A stretch of 64,000 nt of DNA, taken from Planotetraspora silvatica. GTDB lineage: Bacteria; Actinomycetota; Actinomycetes; Streptosporangiales; Streptosporangiaceae. Position numbers and translations under genes: made by a program. The stretch spans positions 1 to 64,000 of the forward strand of contig NZ_BOOQ01000017.1 in NCBI RefSeq assembly GCF_016863315.1, in the 5' to 3' direction. Shown here piece by piece: positions 7,997-15,506 of the stretch. The notes beneath the pieces were generated by a model, which did no database searches, was not told the origin of the DNA, and was given only the letters and a program-made list of their open reading frames with translations. The stretch's first letter is position 1, and each line of letters opens with the position of its first letter.

Positions 7997-8947
7997 TTGA
8001 CCGCCACTGTCCTTCAGTTGCTACGTGACCGCAAGCAACAAGGAAGCGCTCCCGGACATCGCAACGACGACGCGCGCCTCGTACTACTGGTCGAAGGTGG
8101 AAGCTCTCGTGGTGCGTACTCGAGCGGCATGACGATTGCCATCGAACAACTGGGGCTGTTGCCGATGTTCGATGCCGTCTACGGCAGTTCCGCGGGAGCG
8201 CTGAACGCAGCGTGGCTGTTGTGTGGTCGAGCCGAAAGCAGCATGCACGCATGGTGGGATCCGATCATCATGCGGACGACCATCGATCCAAGGCGTGCAC
8301 TGCTCCGGCAGCCGATCGTGGACACTCGTTTCCTTGTCCACACCGTGTACACCGAGATCCTGCCGATGGGGTTTCAGGAGATCCTCGACAGCCCGGTTGA
8401 ATTCCACCCGATCGCCACAGACGCCCTCACAGGCCAGGCCATCGATCTGCACGGGCAGATCCGTGACCGAGCAAGTTTGCAGGCCGCACTCCGCGCGTCG
8501 ACCGCGATGCCACTTCTCGCAGGCGAACCGATTGAGATCGACGGGCGGCCGTTCGTCGACGCCGGGGTGAGCGAGGCGATCCCCGTACGGACGGCACTTG
8601 CTCAGAAGGCCACGCACATCGTTGCGCTTCGTACTCGGCGCATTGACGAGACCGCGTCGGCTCCGTCCCGCGGCGAACGCCTGTTGTTGTCGCGATGGTT
8701 CGCCCGGCGCGCACCAGGAGCCCTCGAGACATGGCTGGGCCGCGAGGCCATCAGAGCGGAGGAAGAGCGGCTTCTGGCGTCGCACCCCGCGACCCTGCAG
8801 ATCCGCCCGCCGATCGGCAGCGCGAAGATCGGCCGTACCGAGCGACGCCCACGCCTGCTTCGCGCAGTTGTCGACACAGGCCGGCAGGCGGCATTGAACG
8901 AACTGGGCTGCATCGAAGACGCCTCGATGAAGTTCGCCCCGAGGTGA
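7997..8947 (+). CDS. Patatin-like phospholipase family protein
   Basis: 316 residues. Oxyanion-hole motif GGSSRG (34-39), nucleophile elbow GSSAG (Ser65) and catalytic Asp188 in the DAG motif give the complete patatin Ser-Asp dyad; the overall size fits bacterial patatin-like lipid acyl hydrolases. The start is TTG 7997 behind AAGGTGG; no alternative start lies before the catalytic core. No signal peptide, so cytosolic or membrane-associated. An alpha/beta hydrolase gene follows 23 bases after its stop and is probably co-transcribed. Confidence 0.88.
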   Translation: MTATVLQLLRDRKQQGSAPGHRNDDARLVLLVEGGSSRGAYSSGMTIAIEQLGLLPMFDAVYGSSAGALNAAWLLCGRAESSMHAWWDPIIMRTTIDPRRALLRQPIVDTRFLVHTVYTEILPMGFQEILDSPVEFHPIATDALTGQAIDLHGQIRDRASLQAALRASTAMPLLAGEPIEIDGRPFVDAGVSEAIPVRTALAQKATHIVALRTRRIDETASAPSRGERLLLSRWFARRAPGALETWLGREAIRAEEERLLASHPATLQIRPPIGSAKIGRTERRPRLLRAVVDTGRQAALNELGCIEDASMKFAPR

Positions 8948-8970
8948 CATCGATCGCCGCGGAGGTCCGC

Positions 8971-9822
8971 ATGCTCGACACAGCTCTTGGCACCGGCAAG
9001 ACCGTGGCCTTGCCCAGCGGCCGGGTCGCCTACACCGAACGCGGCTCCGGCCCGCCTGTCGTGTTCGTGCATGGTCTGCTGGTCAACGCCAACCTCTGGC
9101 GCAAGGTCGTGCCGGCCGTCGCGGACGCGGGCTTGCGCTGCATCGCGCCGGATTGGCCGCTTGGCGCACACCAGGTCCCCATGCCGGCCGACGCCGACCT
9201 GACGCCCTCCGGGGTCGCCAAGCTGATCGCGGAGTTCCTCAACGCGCTTGACCTGACTGACGTCACCGTGGTCGCCAACGACACCGGCGGTGCACTCACC
9301 CAGATCCTGATGGCCGACCATCCGGAGCGGCTCGGTCGTGTTGTGCTCACCCCGTGCGACGCGTTCGAGGAGTTCCTGCCCGATCCGTTCACCTCGCTGC
9401 CCAAGCTGGTTCGGCTGCCCGGTGCGGTCTGGCTGGCCAGCCGACTGCTCCGGCTGCCGATTGTGCAGCGGCGGCCGTCCGCGTTCGGCCGGCTGGCCAA
9501 GCGTGGCATCCCCGCCGAGATCATCGACTCCTACCTGCGGCCAAGCTACGACAGCCGCCAGGTTCGCAGGGACACCAAGCGGTTCATCGTGGGCGTGCAC
9601 AACAGGTACACGCTGGCCGCTGCCAAGGCGCTGACCGGATTCAGCAAGCCGGTGTTGCTGGTTCGCGCGGAGGACGACCAAATCTTCCCTGCCCGGCTCT
9701 TCGAACGGCTCGCGGCAACCCTGCCCGACGCCCGACTGGTCACGGTCGCCGATTCGTATACCTTCGTGCCGGAGGATCAGCCGTCCGAACTGGCCCGGCT
9801 GGTCGTGGAGTTCGCCACGTGA
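8971..9822 (+). CDS. Alpha/beta hydrolase
   Basis: 283 residues with an HG oxyanion motif (FVHGLLVNANLW, about 33-43) and a nucleophile elbow reading VANDTGG, so the nucleophile position holds Asp104 rather than Ser, as in haloalkane-dehalogenase-like members. The C-terminal region reads DSYTFVPEDQP where dehalogenases have the catalytic His, and that His is missing. The start ATG 8971 has GGAGG at 8961-8965; an in-frame GTG at 8944 overlapping the patatin stop is less likely. Catalytic activity is uncertain. Confidence 0.85.
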   Translation: MLDTALGTGKTVALPSGRVAYTERGSGPPVVFVHGLLVNANLWRKVVPAVADAGLRCIAPDWPLGAHQVPMPADADLTPSGVAKLIAEFLNALDLTDVTVVANDTGGALTQILMADHPERLGRVVLTPCDAFEEFLPDPFTSLPKLVRLPGAVWLASRLLRLPIVQRRPSAFGRLAKRGIPAEIIDSYLRPSYDSRQVRRDTKRFIVGVHNRYTLAAAKALTGFSKPVLLVRAEDDQIFPARLFERLAATLPDARLVTVADSYTFVPEDQPSELARLVVEFAT

Positions 9823-10014
9823 AAGGCGCACCGATTGCTCCGGGCCGTTCTCATGGCGGCGGCGGATTCGCGTCCAGTGTCGCCCTGGCCGTACGGGCGA
9901 GGAACCGCCGCGGCGGCTCAACAGCCGACGGGGAGGGCACGGCGGGATTTCCAGGAGCCACGGTGAGGGAGTCACGTCGACGAGCCCGGCGTGACGTGTC
10001 CCTTCGCCTGCCCA

Positions 10015-10040
10015 CCGGGTAGAGCCGGATGTCCGGGTCT
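10015..10040. repeat. 26-bp copy of reductase-gene sequence at a duplication junction
   Basis: Bases 10015-10040 are identical to 13322-13347, which lie inside the glutathionyl-hydroquinone reductase gene. The match ends where lipoprotein copy B begins (10036, sharing GGTCT), so it marks a recombination junction. Confidence 0.8.
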
Positions 10041-10516
10041 TCTCCTGAGTGGTTGCTTGATCGCCCGTCGGGGAAATCAGGGTTCCGGGCAGACGTATTG
10101 CCGTACGGCCTTCATGATCAGCTTGTTCTTCGCCGTCCCGAAGCCTTCGGGGTGATCCGGCGTCGCGAACCGCTTCTCGGCCAGTTCCAGCAGCTTCGCG
10201 TCATCGGCCGAGCCCTTGATTGAGGTGCACTGATCACGACCGCGGTTCCAGGCCCAGTCCGGGGTTGTCGTCCCTGATCTCCGGATCGATAGCAGTCAAC
10301 GCCTCGTAGTACTTCACATGCCTGGCCGAATCCGGGTTCGACCGGATGCTCGGACCATCGAGAATCGCGGGAGCGGGCACCGGGTCTGTCTCATCAGCCC
10401 CACACGCGGACACCAACACGAGCGCAAGCAGGACGGGGGTCATGAGCGTGGGGGGCTTCATGGATCGCGACGATATCGCGTGGTCGGCGACCTGAGAACG
10501 GTGCGCCTCGCGTGCC
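10036..10516. repeat. Segmental duplication, copy B (partner 5806-6305)
   Basis: Direct-orientation copy of the lipoprotein segment. Relative to copy A it lacks about 19 bases just upstream of the gene and has one extra C at about 10259-10260 inside it. Confidence 0.9.
10077..10461 (-). pseudogene. Frameshifted duplicate of the DUF732-like lipoprotein
   Basis: Copy B of the gene at 5847-6230. The signal peptide and first half are intact (start CAT at 10459-10461, MKPPTLMTPVLLALVLVSAC), but one extra C at about 10259-10260 shifts the frame after PEIRDDNPG and a stop soon follows. The rest of the coding sequence is still recognisable in another frame down to CPEP and a stop at 10077-10079. The decay is recent. 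Confidence 0.85.
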
Positions 10517-10569
10517 TGGGGGCGGTATGTTCCGGATCTTGCTGCTGACGGCATGCCACGCTTGTCGAT

Positions 10570-10992
10570 ATGGAGAGCACTTCAGTTCGTAGGGTCCTGG
10601 CTGTCAAGCCGGAGGGTCCGTGGTTGGTCATTGTCGACGGGGCCTGGACTGTCGAGTCACTTAATGCGGGGACTGATAGTCCTTTCGAAAGATCAAGGAT
10701 GTGGCTCCTCCCTCTGCTGGAGAGGTCACGCAACGAGGTGGAGAGCGACGCCAGACAGGTGCTTGGTCCCGATGATCCCGACCTGGCCCAGGCGTTGCAG
10801 GCGGTTGTCCAGCGTGGTCTCACCGCATGGTCTGACTACTGGATCTCAAGGTCCCTGGGGTGGATGGTTGCAGAGGAGGTTGAGCTTTTCGCCGGATTGC
10901 TCCGGAAGATCGCTCTCGGACAAGGGTCGCAAGCCACTCGGCACGCTGCGAAGCGGCTCCTGAAAGAAAACGGCCTCTGGCCGGCTAACTGA
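10570..10992 (+). CDS. Hypothetical protein
   Basis: 140 residues, mostly predicted helical after an N-terminal beta segment (PWLVIVDGAWTVESL). It has no signal peptide, membrane segment or recognised motif. The ribosome site is weak. It is the first of three rightward genes (10570-12480) with unusual, slightly lower-GC codon use compared with the rest of the window, suggesting acquired DNA. The next gene starts 29 bases after its stop. Function unknown. Confidence 0.6.
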   Translation: MESTSVRRVLAVKPEGPWLVIVDGAWTVESLNAGTDSPFERSRMWLLPLLERSRNEVESDARQVLGPDDPDLAQALQAVVQRGLTAWSDYWISRSLGWMVAEEVELFAGLLRKIALGQGSQATRHAAKRLLKENGLWPAN

Positions 10993-11021
10993 TCATCGTC
11001 CGCCGTCATAACGGAGAGCGC

Positions 11022-11921
11022 ATGACCTATCGGGTCCGCATGTCCGCTGAGGTCCGCGAATGGCTGTCTACGCTGCTGACTCAAGACCCTGAGAAGGGCA
11101 GAGTGATCGGCGAAGCCGTGGCGGTGTTGTTCGAATGTGGCGCCGAAACGGGGCCACCTCTGGTCATCCCTCTGCAGTCTGCGCTTCGCACGCAGAATCC
11201 CGGTAGCGCACTCGATTATTGCTATCGGCGCGTGCTCCAACTGCTGCAGCAGGTTCGCCGAGACGTCGCCGATCTGGCAACTGCCCGCAAACGCCGGGAA
11301 CTGCAGATCAGTAGGACCGGCCACGAGCAGGATGCTCTCGTTGCGCGGAGGCGGTATGAGGAGTTGGTGAGGGAAGAGGAACGCGCTGCCCTGCAGTCAC
11401 AGCGGCTCCAGGCCAAGGTGGACATGTTCCGGGTCCGCAAGGAGGCCGTCAAGGCCAACTACACGGCGGCGCAGGCCAGGAGGGAGATCGACGAGGCGCT
11501 CGCCGCGGGCGGTGAGCCGGGCGTGTCCGAGCGGGCGGTCGACGACATGACTGCCGCCCAGGCCGCCATCAACGAGTTGCTGCAGGTCGCCGACGATCTG
11601 CAGCAGGAGCTTAGCGATGACGCGGCCAATGAGGGCTCAAGTGAGTTGCGGCTTGAGTCGGCGGATCTGCGCCTTCTGTTCGCAGCAGAGTCCCCGGACA
11701 TCGCGGTACTGCTCGTCGTGGGGATGGGCCAGGATTGGGGGGCGTGGTACGACGAGGCGCTGTCGTTGGCGCAAGCCGAACTCGAACGTGAAGGCGACGA
11801 CTTCACCGACTATGACCTGGCGACGTTCCTCTCCGAGTATTTCCCTGGCGAGGAGACCGAGGTCCGCGCGGGGGCCTTCCGACTGATCGAGCTGAACCGC
11901 GCACAAGAGATTGGGCCATAG
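11022..11921 (+). CDS. Coiled-coil protein with HigB/Gp49-toxin-like N-terminus
   Basis: 299 residues. The first ~50 (YRVRMSAEVREWLSTLLTQD followed by GEAVAVLFECGAETGPPL) have the pattern of the HigB/Gp49-like RelE-superfamily toxin fold, including the VREWL helix and a gPPLV turn; the C-terminal strands of that fold are replaced by a long charged coiled coil (about 85-205, rich in R, E, Q, A), followed by an acidic C-terminal domain. ATG 11022 is the evident start. It is followed with no gap by another unknown gene. The toxin resemblance is from pattern alone; a structural role is equally possible. Confidence 0.6.
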   Translation: MTYRVRMSAEVREWLSTLLTQDPEKGRVIGEAVAVLFECGAETGPPLVIPLQSALRTQNPGSALDYCYRRVLQLLQQVRRDVADLATARKRRELQISRTGHEQDALVARRRYEELVREEERAALQSQRLQAKVDMFRVRKEAVKANYTAAQARREIDEALAAGGEPGVSERAVDDMTAAQAAINELLQVADDLQQELSDDAANEGSSELRLESADLRLLFAAESPDIAVLLVVGMGQDWGAWYDEALSLAQAELEREGDDFTDYDLATFLSEYFPGEETEVRAGAFRLIELNRAQEIGP

Positions 11922-11946
11922 TCGGGCTCGTGGAGATCGCGACTCC

Positions 11947-12480
11947 GTGCTCCGGGAGACAATTCCGGACGTGTACTACAGCGAGCAGATCGAAGGTGCT
12001 GCTGAGCAGTTAGCCGCTCAGATCTACCGAGGGCTACGCGAGGGCGACATTCGCGCCGAGCATGTCCTCGAGCTTGCATGTTGCATGGCGGACGAATATC
12101 GCCTGAGTGGGCCTGCCGTACAAGAGGTCCTGGAGCGCCGGACAGCGGAGCTGGCTCCTGCGGATATCGCCCGTCTTGCACAGGAGTTGCTCACGGAGAT
12201 GAGCTTTGAGCCAGGCTTCGACTTGGAGCCCGGACTGTGGGCCACGCTGGAGACGGCAGTGAAGATCGTGGAAGGCGACCTCCGCGCTTCGGGAATCGAG
12301 GCAGTGTTAGGGCTTGCGATCCCGGACTGGGACGACACCGGCGCGGCGCGAGTGGAGTTCCCCGGTGGCTGCGGCGGACCCCCCATCTGGCCCAGTAGCG
12401 GTAGAGACGCCAGCGGCGCGCTTGTCGAGATTGCTGATGCAGTTCAGGAGGTCGTCGTGGAGCTCATCTGGGCAGTGTGA
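11947..12480 (+). CDS. Hypothetical protein downstream of the coiled-coil gene
   Basis: 177 residues from GTG 11947 (GGAG at 11932-11935); a TTG at 11911 overlapping the upstream stop would add 12 residues. The sequence is acidic and mostly helical (EQLAAQIYRGLREGDIRAEH, VLELACCMADEY), with a Gly/Pro-rich stretch near residue 150. No known domain. Immediate downstream position implies co-expression with the coiled-coil protein, and the two may form a complex. Function unknown. Confidence 0.6.
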   Translation: MLRETIPDVYYSEQIEGAAEQLAAQIYRGLREGDIRAEHVLELACCMADEYRLSGPAVQEVLERRTAELAPADIARLAQELLTEMSFEPGFDLEPGLWATLETAVKIVEGDLRASGIEAVLGLAIPDWDDTGAARVEFPGGCGGPPIWPSSGRDASGALVEIADAVQEVVVELIWAV

Positions 12481-12854
12481 CCTACCTGTCCCGAGCACCG
12501 GCTTGGCTTGCATGCCGCTCTGGTGAAGGGAACCGCCGTTTGGCAATGCGCAGGCGCCGGCACGCACACTGCGGCTGAGATCGGCGACCTTGGCTGAGCT
12601 CTCGCCATACTCGTCGTAACCGGACCTGCTCGTCCAACTGCGAGCTTGGGAAGTACCGCCCGAACACCTCACCTACCCCTGGGATACCGACTATCCGGCG
12701 TAGCGCGCTGTCGGCTTGGGAAGTGCCTGGATCACGGCCCGTAGGAGCGCTGACCTGGGCGTAGGGCCTGTCGGAGTGACCATGATTCCCCTTGCCGCCC
12801 TGGTTAATTGCGCGCTGATTGCACGACGCAGCCGCTGACCTGGCCGGGCGCGGA
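12481..12854. other. Intergenic stretch, possible gene debris
   Basis: 374 bases without a convincing gene. A short open stretch at 12620-12703 (+) encodes the protein-like tail LRAWEVPPEHLTYPWDTDYP before a stop but is closed off upstream by TAA at 12617-12619, so it may be a fragment. GCTTGGGAAGT occurs twice (12644 and 12715 regions). From 12848 the sequence is the duplicated end of the reductase gene. Confidence 0.4.
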
Positions 12855-13841
12855 TCAGGCGCTGAGCTTCTCGCGGCCGTGGGGGGCCTCCCAGTCGGCC
12901 TCGCGCGGTTCCACCTCGATGCGAACGGGGCCGTCGTTGAGGAAGGAGGCGCCCTTGAAGTGGAAGGAGCCGAAGTCGGTGGTGTCCCGGAAGGCGGAGT
13001 GCTGGTAGAGGTCGCGGGCGTAGCCCCACAGGTGGGGGAAGGCCGTGAGCGGGCGTTCGCTGATCTTGCCGAGCGGGTTGTACCCGAGGTCGAACCGGGC
13101 GAGCGTCACCCACAGCCGGACGTCCGACTCGGTGATGCGGTCGCCGAACAGGAACCGGCGGTCGGCCAGTCGGGCGTCGAGGTCGTCCAGTGTCGCGATC
13201 AAGTCGTGGCGGAACTCCTCGTAGTCCTCCTGGGTGGTCGCCCCGGCGACCCGGTAGGTGCCGTTGTTGACCTTCCGGTAGATCTCCTCGTTCAGCTCGT
13301 CGATCTGCGGGCGCAGGGCCTCCGGGTAGAGCCGGATGTCCGGGTCTCCCCACTGCTCGAACTGGGTGCCCAGGTCGATGGTGATGTCCGGGAAGTTGTT
13401 GCTGACGATCCTGCCGGTCTTCCGGTCCCAGAGCACCGGCACCGACAGGTGTCCCGGATAGCCCGGCTCGGTCGCGTCGTAGGCCTGCTCCAGGAACAGG
13501 AACCCGTTCACCGGGTCGGCCCCGCGGCGCTCGCGGAACGCCCATCCGCGGGCGTCGCGCTCGTCGTCGACGTAGGAGAGCGTCACGACCTCGTCGAGGC
13601 CCTTGAGCGACCGGACGATCGCCGTGCGCTGCGCCCACGGGCAGAACCAGCCGACGTAGAGGTGGTAGCGGCCGGGCTCCGCCGGGTATCCGCTCGAGCC
13701 GTCGGCGGTGATCCGGTCCTGGAAGGGATAACGCGGACGATTCCATCCCGAGGAGCTGTCGATGCGGCCCGGGCCGTACGGGCCGTAGGTCTCGATGTCC
13801 ACCGGGGTCGCGTAGACGGGAGCTTCCGCGGATGCGGTCAT
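12855..13841 (-). CDS. Glutathione S-transferase-type glutathionyl-hydroquinone reductase
   Basis: 328 residues, the size of xi-class GST/S-glutathionyl-hydroquinone reductases (YqjG/EcpX type). The catalytic Cys67 sits in GWFCPWAQRT, followed by the thioredoxin-like N-domain and the helical C-domain (RFLFGDRITESDVRLWVTLA near residue 245). Such enzymes reduce glutathionyl- or, in actinomycetes, mycothiol-type conjugates of hydroquinones. The start ATG 13841 has GGAAGG upstream. An IclR regulator and a nitroreductase lie next to it. Its 3' end has been copied to 6904-7049 and a 26-bp internal piece to 10015-10040. Confidence 0.9.
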   Translation of the reverse strand: MTASAEAPVYATPVDIETYGPYGPGRIDSSSGWNRPRYPFQDRITADGSSGYPAEPGRYHLYVGWFCPWAQRTAIVRSLKGLDEVVTLSYVDDERDARGWAFRERRGADPVNGFLFLEQAYDATEPGYPGHLSVPVLWDRKTGRIVSNNFPDITIDLGTQFEQWGDPDIRLYPEALRPQIDELNEEIYRKVNNGTYRVAGATTQEDYEEFRHDLIATLDDLDARLADRRFLFGDRITESDVRLWVTLARFDLGYNPLGKISERPLTAFPHLWGYARDLYQHSAFRDTTDFGSFHFKGASFLNDGPVRIEVEPREADWEAPHGREKLSA

Positions 13842-13953
13842 GACGTCACCTTCCGAGCACTGGCCGGTCGTGGCATTAAACCTGCAATCCCTACCAGGAT
13901 AGTCTGTAAAGCGAACTCCGCAACTGTGATGCTCCTCGCGTGGTGTCCGGGGT

Positions 13954-14670
13954 TCAAGTCTGGTCCAGTGAGCGCGACATGCGGGCGGCCGCGGCCACGA
14001 GCGCCCGGGTGATCCTGCCGGTCTGGCCGGCGGCGACGGCGGGCGGCGCCGACACCGACAGCGCCGCGACCGTGCCCACGTCGCCTGCCGTCACGGGAAC
14101 CGCCAGGCAGACCACTCCCTGCCGCCATTCCTCGTGCGACGCGGCGACGCCCCCCTCACGAACTGCCTGGAGTCGCTGGGCGAGCACGTCCACGTTCGTG
14201 ATCGTGTACGGCGTCAGCCGGGCCGGCTTGGCGAGGGACTCCCTGACCACCGTCTCGGGGGCGTCCGCGAGCAGCACCCGGCCAGCGGCGGTGGCGTGCG
14301 CGGGCAGGCGGGAGCCGTACAGGACGGGGGAGCCCAACTCGTCGAGGACCATGGCGTGGTGCCCGTCGAGGACGAACAGCCGCGCCGCCGACCGGGTGAC
14401 GTCGTGGAGTTCGCGTAGGAAGGGCCGGCCGGTCGCGCGCAACCTGCGCAGGCAGGGGGTGAGCTCGCCGAGGGCCCACAACCGCGTGCCGACGCGGTAG
14501 GTCCCGTCGCGCTGCCGTTCGAGGCCGCCCCACAGGACCAGTTCCCTGACCATCCGCAGCGCGGTCGGCAGCGGAAGGCCGGTCCGTTCGGCGATATCCG
14601 ACAGCCGCAACGTCTCCGGCCCGTCCTGGAACGCGCCCAGGACCGACAGGAGTCTTCCGGCGACGGACAT
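13954..14670 (-). CDS. IclR-family transcriptional regulator
   Basis: 238 residues. An N-terminal winged helix (RLSDIAERTGLPLPTALRMV at about 22-41) is followed by an IclR effector-binding domain (LPAHATAAGRVLLAD at about 120-135, then AVPVTAGDVGTVAALSVSAP). It acts as a dimer or tetramer binding a small aromatic or organic acid ligand. It is transcribed divergently from the nitroreductase across about 110 bases and lies directly upstream of the reductase gene on the same strand, so it probably controls one or both. Confidence 0.9.
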   Translation of the reverse strand: MSVAGRLLSVLGAFQDGPETLRLSDIAERTGLPLPTALRMVRELVLWGGLERQRDGTYRVGTRLWALGELTPCLRRLRATGRPFLRELHDVTRSAARLFVLDGHHAMVLDELGSPVLYGSRLPAHATAAGRVLLADAPETVVRESLAKPARLTPYTITNVDVLAQRLQAVREGGVAASHEEWRQGVVCLAVPVTAGDVGTVAALSVSAPPAVAAGQTGRITRALVAAAARMSRSLDQT

Positions 14671-14782
14671 GTTCGGGCCCTTTCAGTGGGTGAAAGTCGA
14701 GCCTTCCTACCAGTCACAACTCGCTGTCAGGTTGGAAATTCCGGATTCGACCTAATTCCGATACTGATCTAGGGGAATGCTC

Positions 14783-15427
14783 ATGGACCTCTCGGCCGAC
14801 GAACTCCTTTCCACCACTCGTGCCGTGCGTAAGCGCCTCGACCTCACCAGGCCCGTGCCCCGGGCGCTGATCGAGGAATGCGTGGACCTCGCCGTGCAGG
14901 CCCCCACCGGCCGCAATCGCCAGCGCTGGCACTTTGTCGTCGTGACCGAGCCCGAACGGCGGGCGGCCGTGGTCGACGTCTTCCGGCGGGGCGTCGCCTC
15001 CGCCGAGGGCGCCCGACCCGTCAACCCTCAGGACGTCAGGCGGATGTACGCCCACCCAGGGTCCATGGAGCGGATCTCCGCGGGCTTCACCCATCTCTAC
15101 CAGGTCATCGACCGGGTGCCGGCTCTCGTGATCCCGTGCGTCGAGGGCCGCACGGACGGCGCGCCCGTGCTCGACCAGGCGATGACGTGGGGCTCGATCC
15201 TGCCTGCGGTGTGGAGCTTCATGCTGGCCGCTCGCGCCCGCGGCCTCGGCACGGTCTGGACCACGGGCCAGGCGCCACTCGAGCGGGACATGGCCGAGGT
15301 CCTCGGCGTCCCGTACGACGACGTGATGCTGGCCGCCTTCATCCCCCTGGCGTACACGATCGGCACGGATTTCCGCCCGGCCCACCGGATCCCACGTGAG
15401 GAGGTCCTGCACTGGGACCAGTGGTGA
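14783..15427 (+). CDS. Nitroreductase family protein (FMN-dependent)
   Basis: 214 residues from ATG 14783, selected because AGGGGA (14771-14776) sits six bases upstream; an ATG at 14777 adds two residues. The nitroreductase fold is evident from TTRAVRKRLDL at the N-terminus (FMN phosphate contacts), APTGRNRQRWHFVVV (about 35-50) and GLGTVWTTGQ near the C-terminal third. Such enzymes reduce nitro groups, quinones or enones with NAD(P)H. Adjacent to a divergent IclR gene and a quinone-conjugate reductase, pointing to aromatic or quinone detoxification. Confidence 0.88.
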   Translation: MDLSADELLSTTRAVRKRLDLTRPVPRALIEECVDLAVQAPTGRNRQRWHFVVVTEPERRAAVVDVFRRGVASAEGARPVNPQDVRRMYAHPGSMERISAGFTHLYQVIDRVPALVIPCVEGRTDGAPVLDQAMTWGSILPAVWSFMLAARARGLGTVWTTGQAPLERDMAEVLGVPYDDVMLAAFIPLAYTIGTDFRPAHRIPREEVLHWDQW

Positions 15428-15454
15428 GGAGCCAACCCCCATCCCCTGAAATAT

Positions 15455-15466
15455 CCCGTTAACGGG
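15455..15466. promoter_or_regulatory. 12-bp palindrome upstream of the ABC exporter
   Basis: CCCGTTAACGGG is a perfect palindrome located 40 bases upstream of the exporter start and 27 bases after the nitroreductase stop. It could be an operator for the exporter. Confidence 0.4.
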
Positions 15467-15506
15467 GTGATGTAAGGATCTCCGGGGATCGTATGGAGGG
15501 TCGGGC

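Noticed and set aside
8602-9975. 457-codon minus-strand frame
   Set aside because: Antisense to the patatin and alpha/beta hydrolase genes, which have complete motifs.
9823-10035. Possible gene between the alpha/beta hydrolase and lipoprotein copy B
   Set aside because: No start, ribosome site or recognisable protein pattern in any frame.
12819-14012. 397-codon plus-strand frame
   Set aside because: Antisense to the glutathionyl-hydroquinone reductase gene; repetitive charged composition, no domain.
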